NCBI RefSeq assembly: GCF_964340395.1
Contig: NC_135554.1
Location: 5,285,475-5,349,474, forward strand
Length of the DNA stretch: 64,000 bases
Origin: Glandiceps talaboti
Lineage: Eukaryota > Hemichordata > Enteropneusta > Spengelidae
Direction: 5' to 3'
Shown here in pieces: positions 35,401 through 52,851 of the stretch (positions are counted from its first letter, which is position 1; each line of letters begins with the position of its first letter). The notes beneath the pieces were generated by a model, which was not told the origin of the DNA, did not search any database, and saw only the letters and a list, made by a program, of their open reading frames with translations. Made by a program: the position numbers and the translations under genes.

Positions 35401-35917
35401 CTGGTACTAACGTTGTATGTAAGCCCAAAAGTACAGTAACTGATACTAACGTCGTATGTAAGCCCAAAAGTACAGTAACTGGTACTAACGTCGTATGTAA
35501 GCCCAAAAGTACAGTAACTGATACTAACGTCGTATGTAAGCCCAAAAGTACAGTAACTGGTACTAACGTCGTATGTAAGCCCAAAAGTAAAGTAACTGGT
35601 ACTAACGTCGTATGTAAGCCCAAAAGTAAAGTAACTGGTACTAACGTCGTATGTAAGCCCAAAAGTAAAGTAACTGGTACTAACGTTGTATGTAAGCCCA
35701 AAAGTACAGTAACTGGTACTAACGTCGTATGTAAGCCCAAAAGTACAGTAACTGATACTAACGTCGTATGTAAGCCCAAAAGTACAGTAACTGGTACTAA
35801 CGTCGTATGTAAGCCCAAAAGTACAGTAACTGGTACTAACGTTGTATGTAAGCCCAAAAGTAAAGTAATAGGTACTATCACGTCGTATGTAAGCCCAAAA
35901 GTAATGTAACTGGTACT
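32425..35917. repeat. 39-bp minisatellite, about 90 units
   Basis: The unit is GTAACTGGTACTAACGTCGT followed by ATGTAAGCCCAAAAGTAMA. Variants have CTATAACG or CTATCACG (two bases longer), GTTGTATG, or CTGATAC. A block of about 515 bp with the marker CTATAACGCCGTATG followed by AAACG is duplicated at 33701 and 34216, showing higher-order structure. Because 39 is 13 codons, frames of up to 275 aa stay open on both strands (KPKSKVTGTNVVC or LLLGLHTTLVPVT repeats). Shifts from the 41-bp variants break them, and neither has a plausible gene context. Confidence 0.97.
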
Positions 35918-37578
35918 AACCTCGCGAATTAGCTGTGCATAGTATGGCGTTTGCCATCATTTTAAATCTGCCTGCCTACTGCCCTATCTTCATAATTTAT
36001 ATAGCAGTCTCTATTTCGCCGCACGTTTGCAAAAGTTCCCTCGGTCTCTCAGTAGTCTCTTTCAATACGCGTACAACTATATATCATGCCAACAGTGTCC
36101 TATGACACACACAATAACTAGGAGAATCGAAAGAGCAGGTGTTTACAATGTGGAGAAATATCCACGATGCGAGTGGTGAATTGCGAGGAACAAGTGGTGA
36201 AATATACCACTTGCGAGTGCCGAATGTTACCCTTGTTTAAATGTCCCATTATTTTTATCTTCTGAAATCCAATCATAAATTTTCACGCTGGGATAATAAT
36301 AAACATTGTTTACTTGTGTTGTAACGATACTTAAAATTGGCCCTATAAAACTAAAAAACACACGCTGATAACACTGAGTTTAGTTTTGCATGAATTTAGC
36401 ATGCAATGAACATTAGTTGATAGAATTTAATTCAAACTTTAAATAGTCCAATTTTCCTATTTTAAAGTGTCAAAAAATAATTCCATGAGTGAGCAAGTTT
36501 TTCCAACGTGATATTAGAGCATAATGTAAAATTGTGAGAGGAAAAATGGTAGTGAATATAACTTATTAGTACCACTTATAATACAGATTCGAACTCGTGA
36601 TTAATGCATCATCGAGAAAAAAAATAACCGTGGATATGGGCGTGTATATTGCCATCGAAACCGACAACATTTCATGCGGTCCAGATCCGTTTCTTTACAC
36701 TACTCGCTGAACATTTTAAATTTGAACGTGAACGTGAACGTTAATAAGATGTACAAATTTAAAAGTGTCCAACAATAATAAACATACATCTTATCAATAC
36801 GTCCCATTCGCCGCCAAAATTTGAAACTCTGGAACAGTTACGTTAATATTCTCGCACACTCGAGCTGATTTTTCTTCCTCTGGTATGGCACATTCTGAAC
36901 GGTGCCGTAAAAGAGGGTGTGGTTTGCGACAATGTTACTTTAAAGGATATAAACTTCCTTTTCTTGACGTGCTCGCACTCGCCGCAATTCATATCAAAAG
37001 TTTTCGCAAGAATCTCGTTTCCTATGATATCCTTATCATCACATGATCAAGTAGGGATTCTACGAATGGACGTGAACTTGGGATCATTACCACAAACATT
37101 AATTGATCCTTGTTAATATAATCTTTCCTTGACAACTTGAGCATTTTGTTGCCATCCCGTCGCCCTCCCAAAAACAATTTCGATTTCTTTAGTTTCGATG
37201 TAATCCTGCACACACAATTCGTGTATCTGTGCATCACACACTTTGATTTTTGTGCCAAATGATGGAGAATCTATAAATTAAACTTTAATTTCGTATTACT
37301 TTAAGCAGTGAATTATTTGCACTTTAATAATACCGTTCAAAAAACATTCATTGAATCCAGAAAAAATGTACACGAATGCGTGTTTCATTACGATGTCTTA
37401 TTATTTTATGTTGAAATGAAAGCCCCGTTTTTATATTGCAAATGAACTAGTTACAGTACAATCGTGTAACTTTTCAATGACGTGTGACATGATGTACGTG
37501 TAATATAATATAGCAGACTAAATACCCATAAGTCTGTGCGCGCATGCTGCAAAGCGTGATTGACTCTCACATTACAAC
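35918..37578. other. Upstream region of the five-exon gene
   Basis: Unique sequence with no supported gene. The region just before the ATG at 37579 (about 37440-37578) should hold the promoter and 5' UTR. I see no TATA box at a convincing distance. A minus-strand frame at 37258-37022 is unrecognisable. Confidence 0.45.
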
Positions 37579-44061
<6,483 letters not shown>

Positions 44062-44600
44062 GATACATACTACATGTATGTGTTTATGCACATGTGATTC
44101 TAATGTAAAAGGTATACATGTCAAATATCATTGATGTGTGATGAATGGTTTTTGATGTATTTTTTAAATTTCATCCAGAATTCGATCTACTTGCTGAATA
44201 TTTTTGAGTGGCAGTTGTTTGACATGGTACAGTGGATGCTTCTTCAATCTGACTGATATTTAAAATGGGTGGTCGATGTCACATGAATGAGATGAATTAT
44301 CACATGATGATGAATATCAGTCAGTCTCAAGTGTCCAAGATAAGATGTGAAACTGCTCACATTAAAGGGGATTTTGAATTGAAATTCAATTTTAAATTAA
44401 CTTGTTGAATATTTAGAACAAATACATCAAAGCCAAATTTTTGTGTGAGTTACACCTTCATCAACAACAAAATAACGCAACAGTAGTAGTAAATTGTATC
44501 CAACTTGAATTTTGTTCAGTTATTTTAATACAGTATGGAATGTGTTTTCAAAAAGACATTAACAATGAATAAATTATATATATATTATTTATATTATTAT
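44062..44600. other. 3' flank of the five-exon gene
   Basis: AT-rich, presumably 3' UTR and intergenic. AATAAA at about 44567 (TGAATAAATTATATA) is a possible poly(A) signal, though far from the stop. No other gene is seen. Confidence 0.35.
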
Positions 44601-44604
44601 CATA

Positions 44605-45165
44605 TATATAACATTTTATTACACCGATTGCATAATAGATTTGGCTTCACGGGCTCAGCCTTGAAGTGGTATTGTTCCTATTTGATTGGTCGATTCCAAT
44701 CTGTGAGTATTGGATCAGTCGTGTCAAAGGCACATCTCTCGATTGTGCCCCCCCCCCCCCCGGGGCTCTGTCCTCAGACCTGTTTTGTTCACGCTTTACA
44801 TAGCCCCTTTGGAGGATGTCATAATCCGTCATGGTGTAAATTGTGTCATGTATGCGGACGATTCCCAACTGCGTGTGAGGATGGATGACTGGGTTCCGAC
44901 TTCAGTGATTGAGTTGTGCACTAGTGAAGTCAGCGTGATAATTAGTCTTGGTGCTAGACGTTCGGGCTTTCTTTCGATACTAAAAGCGAATGAAGTTTGT
45001 AGTGAGGGCTTGCCCGATGTACCATCCTCAACAATAGTAATGTTACATCCTCGATAGCAATGTTCGGTCGTGTGTCGTATTTTATCGGAAGAACATCCGA
45101 GGTCTAGCAGATAGACTACGTGATAATGTGCTTTCTTAATGACTGTAAAACATAAATTGTGCATG
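44605..45165 (+). mobile_element. Non-LTR retrotransposon RT fragment, frameshifted at a C-run
   Basis: One frame reads RFGFTGSALKWYCSYLIGRF, then [11 protein letters not shown] second frame, after a 14-C run at about 44748-44761, reads [20 protein letters not shown], then [12 protein letters not shown]. These are the reverse-transcriptase palm blocks, including the catalytic YADD, of CR1/Jockey-group LINEs. The C-run has replaced part of the usual GVPQGSVLGP block and shifts the frame. A degraded continuation to about 45060 follows. It is dead and 5'-truncated. Confidence 0.85.
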
Positions 45166-46130
45166 TTTTAGCCCCACTCCCAGACACAGTCCGACGGGAG
45201 TTACAACGTTGGGTCCCGTCTATCCGTCCGTACATTTATCTCTAATATGTATGAGTCGATTTCAACCAAACCTGGTACAAATGACAACTGCTATTAGTGT
45301 CAATATACACGTTACTTGGTTTTGCAGTTGTCGCGGCAACAGTAAAGTGTCGGTCATATTTGTCGGGAAAATGCACATTTTGGTCTCAGTTATCAATGGT
45401 GAACTTTCCAGTGACACAATGACCTACGACCTTGACCTTCATCCTCGAGGTCAAACAGCCATATAACTGTCAAAGCACGTATGTACAAGAGTCTGCCAAG
45501 CTTGAGAGTGGTCCGGGTTGCTAATTAATAATCATGAATAATTTGCTTAGTTAATCTTCCCGAAAAAATTAATTGTACAATCAAATATATTCTTTGTATT
45601 GAAAATGTAATCAAAATAGCCAATTAATAAAAAGTTAAAGCCTAATTTTCTTTCTTCGCAAATTAAAATCATAATCACAATCTTTGCACAATCTTCAATA
45701 TTTTTTTTTTCATTCAAAGACTTCGATTAGTTTTCCCAGAAAACAAGTAGAGTTTCAATCTCTAAAAAGTTGACGTGCATTAACGCACTGGTATTTTGCG
45801 TTCCGCCGAAGTCTCGCCACACACGAGACTAGCTGTATATTTACCTTCCTGTCGTGATGGTTGTGACGTCATTACCCGACATTTTGGAAGATACATGTCT
45901 TGATCATTGAGTATCTGAATGTACTTTATGCAATGACAAACGACAACTTAAAAGTGTTTTCAGAGTAATATTACACTAAAATCAAATGATCGGACACAAG
46001 GACTGCACTTCATGAAAGGGTTTATGAAATTGTTATTACTTTTTAGTGACTATGAGGAATGGTAGTCAAAAGTCGACAAACAATACATTGGCCATATGTT
46101 ACGGTAACAGGTGTTAGTGCATAGCAATGT
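45166..46130. other. Repeat-like then unassigned DNA
   Basis: About 45173-45460 has a GCCCCACTCCCAGACACAGT start and CATGACCTTGACC-type motifs shared in style with 41004, and is probably a dispersed repeat. The rest is AT-rich with no supported gene. Confidence 0.4.
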
Positions 46131-46141
46131 ACGGTGGTCAG

Positions 46142-46369
46142 ATCACACCCCAATCTGATTAAAATCCGATGTGGTGAAAGCGGCTAGATGTCCTTATTTA
46201 CCTCTATTCATCGTGTTGTGACGTTTGTTTTGTTCGGAGTGATCGCCGCCTTCCCACGAAGGCGGCGATCACTCCGAACAAAACAAACGTCACAACACGA
46301 TGAATAGAGGTAAATAAGGACATCTAGCCGCTTTCACCACATCGGATTTTAATCAGATTGATCACACCC
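46142..46369. mobile_element. Perfect palindromic foldback element with 9-bp TSD
   Basis: 46151-46253 and 46258-46360 are exact reverse complements (103-bp arms, no mismatch) around a 4-nt loop CCAC. The outer ends read CAATCTGATTAAAATCCGAT. ATCACACCC occurs directly on both sides (46142-46150 and 46361-46369). Long terminal repeats plus a 9-bp duplication fit Mutator-type foldback elements. The duplication argues for insertion rather than an assembly snap-back. It has no coding capacity. Confidence 0.9.
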
Positions 46370-46714
46370 TATCTTTATAAAGTATTTGTCATAATTGTTG
46401 GTAATGGTCGTCGACATTCTTCTTTTCTTGATTGTTTTGTTTTTTGTCAAATAATATGCATTTGTGGGCGGAAAACTGAGGCTACAATGAGCGAGCAACA
46501 CAAGGGGAGGGACTGTCGGCAGCCTCTAAGTTTAGGTCGGCAATTCTGAGCTGAATGCTGTATGTATATCATGCACATGTCTTATTTGCGTGGCCCAATC
46601 TCAACTTGATTTAAAGTCAGATACCGACTTTGGGCAAACTTTACTTAGTTTTGTTTTTGGGTTTCCAAAGTTATCTACACATTTCATGAATTGTGCAGTT
46701 TCATGGATTGGGTG

Positions 46715-47040
<326 letters not shown>

Positions 47041-47159
47041 TAAAGGAAATGTTGCTAAGACTGGATAATTCGGAGAAATGTATAAATATATGTAAAACTC
47101 AGTCCAAAATACTGTATATTATTGCGACGTTTCGGGTAAATACCCTTCAACTAGGCAGG

Positions 47160-48570
47160 CAGTGGCATTGACAATTAAAATTGTCTGTACAGATTATTAT
47201 AATATATATTCTTGAAAACTTATTTCAAAGCATTCGAATTTACGAACTGGTTATCATGAAAGGTAACCTTTAAGAAAATATCCATGCACTTATCACAACA
47301 AAAAGATGATTAACAACTTACCATCAGTTTTTATGTCGTCCAGGTTATCGTCCAACTCTAGTGTTGCTTTAGAAAGTCGGTAGTAGTCTTTTTGAATACG
47401 CGTGTTGAGTCCCAGGCCATGAAATTTGCTACATTATTCATCTCACTTTCCCACAGGTTCGATATCTGTGAGGTCGTAGTAATATAATGTGCTGACTGAC
47501 TTCCATTAAGAGCTGCCTGTTTATATTGGTACCTTTAGATGAATATCAAAATTTGATTGCCGTGCATACTTACATAAAATTATGATACTTGTTTTTATTG
47601 TAATTTTAGAATGAACTACATATGACACATATAACTGCATTTAACACGACAAAAAAGATTTAACTAAAAGTGAACGAAATTCATGAACATGCCATTAGAC
47701 TAACAAAACGTTTATCATACCAACATCGGTAACATTCTTTCCATGACCTTTAGATTGCTCAACATTAATGGGGACACAAGTTTAATATCTTCTCACCAAT
47801 TGCAAGTTGAGTTTTAGTGTGTTCGTTCACAAGTCCTTACATTCTAGCTGTATCTATGGTACTTATCGGCGTATGAACTAACAGTTACGAAGCATGCAAT
47901 GGGACCAATGTTACTATTGCTACCATGACCCTTACATGTCTGCACTGATGGGGACAAAGAAAATAAACTTGAATCTGTTTCAAATAAAAACAAAACTTGT
48001 GCCGTTCTGTACGCATTAGGTTATGCACATATAACCGTAGACTTGCCCAAGTCTCTAGGCTAATTATTCCCATTTTTTTGTTTAAAAAATCAAAACTAGC
48101 ATATTTCTAACTTAAGCTCATAAGGTTTTTTGTATGCCAAACAAACACCTCAGAAAAAATCTGAAAAAATTAAGTCTCGTATCGCGAGAGCCTAGGGTGG
48201 TCGCTACATTGTAAAATTCTGGGCATAGAGATGGGGAAAGAAATAGCATAAGCACAACAAAAAACCGCTAAAAAATGTTTTGTTAATTCAAAATTTCTGT
48301 AGTTACAATGTAACAACCAGAGGGACATATATACTTAGAGTTTCTTTCTGTAATTGATGTTTATTTCGTTTTGTAAACAAAATGTACTATTAAGTATACA
48401 TCATGGTTGTTTTCGTTTGTATATTTCTCTTTTAAATAAATAAAAAATAGTTAAAAATAGGTACATATAAAATGTAACTACTTCTGATTGAAAACAAATT
48501 GATTGTGGTCGCTGTATTTTCTAGATTGTTATCATAAGTTCTTCAGACTTTCACTTATTGAAATTCACTT
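47160..48570. other. Non-coding, no supported gene
   Basis: AT-rich unique sequence. Short minus-strand frames (for example 48073-47885) have no recognisable features. Confidence 0.5.
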
Positions 48571-48573
48571 ATA

Positions 48574-48578
<5 letters not shown>

Positions 48579-48660
<82 letters not shown>
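48579..48660. repeat. (TG)n(TA)n microsatellite
   Basis: A short TG run leads into about 37 TA units. The downstream Lys-rich frame is not credible as a gene. Confidence 0.95.
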
Positions 48661-48662
<2 letters not shown>

Positions 48663-48854
48663 CACGAAAAGAGAAGACGGGCACAAGACGAAAAACAAAC
48701 AAACAAAAAGAAAAGGTTCAGATCAAAAGAGGGGAGTAAGACACGAAACAAAAAAGAAGCCCCACGATATCGATATTGTAAAAAAAAAATAGTTAAGGAA
48801 AATTACGAAAACTAAGTAATTGTATTAGTTGCTGATTTAATTTACCATCTAAAT

Positions 48855-50015
48855 TCAGTAGCAAATAAGAGAAAAATAACGTTTTAGCAAAAATTCATTG
48901 AGACTTGTTATGCAACGTTTTGCCTTGGGTTCATTTGCAAAACATATCAAGACGTTTCTATAATATCTAATATTTTGTAATGTTAAAAATTGAATGATCC
49001 CTGACATTTTACAGTAACTTGTAAATAAATCTCTACGGAGATAAATAATATTCCAACCATTTATGGTGTGATCGGCGCTATCGATTCCCAAGAGGACTTC
49101 AGTTTCGGAAAGGATATAATATTACACTTAAGCTTATTAAATATATGATTCCATATCTGTTGTACAAATGGACATTTAAAAAAATAGATGCCTAATCGTT
49201 TCAGTTTCTTGGTCACGGAAAGTGCAGCGCTCATGATCTGAAAGTTCCCGAAGAAACAGAAATCTATTTGTACTGATGATACGGTGAAGGAATTTATACT
49301 GTAGACTCTGAAGGGCAACATCATCGGTTACATTTCTCGGCAATACATAGTAAATAAAAAAAATTATCCTTGGCAAGGAGATGCTAAACTCTGCACACCA
49401 CTTCTCTACAGAACGTTGTACTTTTATATTTTGTTGCATACTTCCTTTTCGAGATAGAGGGCGTACACTTTCATTCACGTTATGTTGAAATATTTATTCT
49501 GATTTGAAAATGGGAGAATTTCTCTATTCCGTCTGTTCGGAATTGCTTTCAATACACCATAGAACGTTATAAAATCAGTCTCAATGTGATATTTTCCACA
49601 GAAGTTAAATTAAGAGAGAAAATTTCCATTTTCATCTAGTAAATCTCTAATAAGATTAACACCCCTGGGTAACCAGGAACTGAAGTAAATAACATCCTGG
49701 TTTACTTTAATAAACGGATTTAACCAAAGAACTTGGTGAACAAAGTCAACAGAATTTTCAAAAAAAAGTTACCACCAAGTTTGTGATAAATTAAAGTTTT
49801 GATTTGTTGACTTCCTAAGAATCTTAAAACACAACAATCCAACCCAAGAACAGAAGTGAGCAGAAACTTTCACTGACTTCTATTCTTCGAATTAAAAAGC
49901 CGGTAAATCCAAGAATGTTTCAGCGATTTTTGAAAAGTTGACAGACAAACCATGTTAAGACCTCCGTCTGCAATACTCATAAACATTCTGTTCATTCCAA
50001 ATGAATTTATAAATA
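48855..50015 (-). mobile_element. L1/Tx1-like LINE ORF2 C-terminal remnant
   Basis: On the minus strand, pieces in two or three frames read VTDDVALQSLQYKFLHRIIS, then NRFLFLRELSDHERCTF, then a TETIRHLFFKCPFVQQIW block. This is the zf-RVT-type region at the end of L1-group ORF2 (reduced Cys content, HLFF-x-C-P). A following INGWNIIYLRRDLF and FANEPKAKRCI segment fits the extreme C-terminus. Upstream (49500-50015), degraded W-x-P-R-G-V-N and DLL-x-x-NG motifs fit the preceding region. Several frameshifts; dead. Confidence 0.75.
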
Positions 50016-50304
50016 AAACACAATTTTAGGGGGAAACATCAGATTATTTGGCCGAGATATGCGGGACGTGATTTCTATGGCGAATTTTGTAAATTAACAT
50101 GATTATGGGTAAGAGGTTATGTAACAGAGCTGTAGATAACAAGGTTGACTTTGTGTTGAAAAACCTAAATACTCATCGAATTCGAAGTATAACAAGTCGT
50201 CGGCCATTTACTGTTAATGACAGGACAGTATTGGGTATAAAAGCTTCATTATTTTGTCCACAGCTGCGCCACGTGACTTTCACTTTAGTAATATGCACAA
50301 ATTA

Positions 50305-50860
50305 ATGATTTCCGGCAGTTAAGATTTATCTGAAGAATGCAAGCTTCAGATTCTATATATATTTGGTGTATTCATTGATTATAATTAAGTGCACGTTTTG
50401 TTATATTTTATGATAGTAATACGCATAATTAAAGATTTGCTGATAATTAGACTATGTTTTGTAATGGCAGCTTCAAATTTAATATATATTTTGGTCCAAT
50501 ATACGTAACAAATAGTGAAGTTCACATGTAATTTAAATCTTAACTTTTACTTTTACTTTTAATGATAATTTCATATAGTTTCATATGATTAATTTCCAAT
50601 TAATGAGTGCATCATGTAAAATAGCGATAGCCCGGCATTGTGTATTCCAACAATGTGTGTAGGAACGTTTTGCCATTACGGGAGGCGATTAGTGTTTTTA
50701 TTCATTTATTAAAAATTTGTTATTAGTTTATAATGTGGGACACTGCACTCGTCAACTAATTTAAAGAAGTGAAGTGCGCACGCGCGTTGACACGACTTGA
50801 AAATTGACTCGTTGGTAAGAGATCTTGCTTGGCGTCTCGCGCGGTGGATGCAGTGCAGAG
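50305..50860 (+). repeat. Duplication block upstream of gene 2
   Basis: TTTCCGGCAGTTAAGATTTA and ATTTGGTGTATTCATTGATT match 54205-54290. TTAGACTATGTTTTGTAATG, GAGTGCATCATGTAAAATAG and a TTACGGGAGGC stretch match 55617-55930. The block thus recurs before gene 3, where a dispersed element splits it at 54307-55573. No gene is contained in it. Confidence 0.75.
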
Positions 50861-50864
50861 ACAA

Positions 50865-50945
50865 CCAGCAGCTGTGTGAGCGACTCTCTAACGGATCCTG
50901 TGCCATCTCCAATCACTCTTTAGACTACACCAAGTAAGATAAACT
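50865..50945 (+). promoter_or_regulatory. Inferred 5' non-coding exon of zinc-finger gene 2
   Basis: CAGCTGTGTGAGCGACTCTC through TTTAGACTACACCAAGTAAG aligns with 19430-19516 and 56060-56138. The best donor is AAACT|GTAAGTAGG at 50946. There is no ATG frame. Confidence 0.5.
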
Positions 50946-51054
50946 GTAAGTAGGACGGGTAACAAGAGCCCATCTTAACTTTTCGTGTCCGTATATTTCA
51001 CTGTCAAATTACTCTATGCGACAGTTAAGTACCTATAGGGTACCTAACTGTTAA

Positions 51055-51305
51055 AGGCACTTGTTTTCTGAGATATGTATATGTATCAGAATATATGTTT
51101 CTATCAGAATACAATAAATATCGATAATATTGATGACGTGTTTAGGCGATTATATATGAAAGAGGTAAAATAACACGTTTCTGTGGTCGTGAAAGTGTAG
51201 CTCAGGATGGCCCGCGAGGTTCGACACCGGCCGATACGATGTTTTATTGTATTCAGATAGAAACATATTCTGATACATACTCGGGAAACAGGTCCCTATG
51301 TTCAA
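51055..51305. repeat. Imperfect inverted duplication in the 5' intron of gene 2
   Basis: Left arm GTATCAGAATATATGTTTCT then ATCAGAATACAATAAA (about 51079-51118) pairs with ATTGTATTCAGATAGAAACA then TATTCTGATACATAC (about 51246-51281), with a further 20-25 bp of weaker pairing outward. The spacer is about 125 bp. Confidence 0.75.
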
Positions 51306-51475
51306 AACCCACCCGATAAGTAAAAATATCCTCACGGAAATCGTGTTTGTGATACATATGTGATACTGATATCGTCCTGAAAATCTTCCATGGTTGCATG
51401 TTGTTCTTCAAACAGCGCCCCCAGTGACTGAAATGTGCAATCTTTTGTCTTTCTACTAATTAGCCCGGTTCAGAA

Positions 51476-51578
51476 ATGGACCATGAAGAGTTAGTATTCA
51501 GCCTATATGAACGGGACTTGAATGAAGCATATCAAGTGTTACTTTACCGACTTGAGAATAATACTCTTTCTGATAAAG
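51476..51578 (+). CDS. Zinc-finger gene 2, first coding exon
   Basis: ATG at 51476, 34 codons plus one base, donor AAAG|GTATGT. The peptide starts MDHEELVFSLYERDLNEAYQ. The upstream acceptor CGGTTCAG is purine-containing and poor compared with gene 3 (CTTCCAGATTCAG), so acceptor use in this copy is uncertain. Length and phase equal those of genes 1 and 3. Confidence 0.8.
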
Positions 51579-51710
51579 GTATGTTATATATTAATACTTA
51601 ACACCACTCATTCCATTGTAAAATATTGACTTGATAACAAGTTTTTTGTTTGCAGAAGTTAGTAAGCAAGTTGTATCGGATTTGAATTAACATTGTGAAA
51701 CTGTTCTTTT

Positions 51711-52601
51711 TAGCACAACTGAACTGCTTCAGTATTGCTAAAGGGATGGCGAAATTGTGTGTGTGTGTGTGTGTAGATATTGGATTTGAATTCTAATTCT
51801 AATTCTTATATTGTGTGCATGTAAACAACTTAATGTCAAAATTTACCATGTGAAATAGATTGCATCAGAGATGTGAGTTTGGGGTCAGAAATATGCATTA
51901 GATCGAAAAATATGAATCTTTTTTGAAATTTTTTTATCTCAAAGTCTACTTTGTGAATGGGGAGTTATTCTACTGACACTGGTCAAGACAACTGGCCCTA
52001 GCAACTGTAAATACATTCATAGCAACATTTACAATCAAATAAGTTTTGTAAAAATAGCAATATAGTTGGGTTAACAATTGAAGACACATTCAAAAAATGT
52101 ATGCTAATATACTTAGCAGCAAAACAACTCCCTACGCAACAGTAAAATATGGATGTGTATTATGTGCTTATCAGCAAGGCCATTCACACAGCAACAGCCA
52201 AATAATTAGATGTTATTCCCCAATATTTGTCTTTGCTCAGCTAAAGGAAAATATGATTGACCTATGGGGCCTTTGTCGCTTGACAAGTAGTGACAACAAT
52301 TAGGTCACAAGTATTTTCCGGTCGAATGAGAAAATGTTTGGAGAATAACATAATTATACCAGCGCCAGTAATAGCAAAGAAAAATTGGGGAAAGTAATGA
52401 CAATTGTCAACATTTTGACTAACATTTCAAACATTTGCATAATCAGTGACATAGACAGGCATTGTCGTGACATAGATGTAGAATAACTTTAGTATATATG
52501 CCATATTTTTTGTGCAACTTGGCTATTGAATGGTATAATAGTATATATTGCAAAGATAACATTAACAAGGATTAATCAGCAACTGATGTACAATTGTGTT
52601 A
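51711..52601 (+). mobile_element. Dispersed TAGCACAACTG-type element in intron 1 of gene 2
   Basis: It starts TAGCACAACTGAACTGCTTC followed by AGTATTGCTAAAGG, contains a short (TG)n and TAAACAACTTAATGTCAAAA, and ends near ACAATTGTGTTACAATGCCA. It begins 132 bp after the exon donor, the same distance as the element at 57305 in gene 3. Confidence 0.8.
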
Positions 52602-52851
52602 CAATGCCATTGGTGCTATTTGCCAAGAAGTGTAATGGTTTACATGTGGATCTTTACTTCAGATCAATACAAAATTTATTCAAATTCAGCGACCTTAATT
52701 TGTATTAAATCATATTTATGGATGAGATTGGTTAGTGACATAAAGTCACTTAAGATGATCACTGCCTTTTCACAATTCATAATATGCATGTTAATTTACA
52801 ATTGTGATCAGTGAGTCACATGACTAACGCCTTTATTTTCTGTGTCAACAG

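Noticed and set aside
32425-35917. CRISPR array
   Set aside because: The units are contiguous without unique spacers, and the genome is eukaryotic. It is a minisatellite.
46142-46369. Assembly snap-back artefact as the sole explanation of the palindrome
   Set aside because: A 9-bp direct repeat lies exactly outside both ends, and unique flanks differ on the two sides. A chimeric read would not produce this. Long-read confirmation is still worthwhile.
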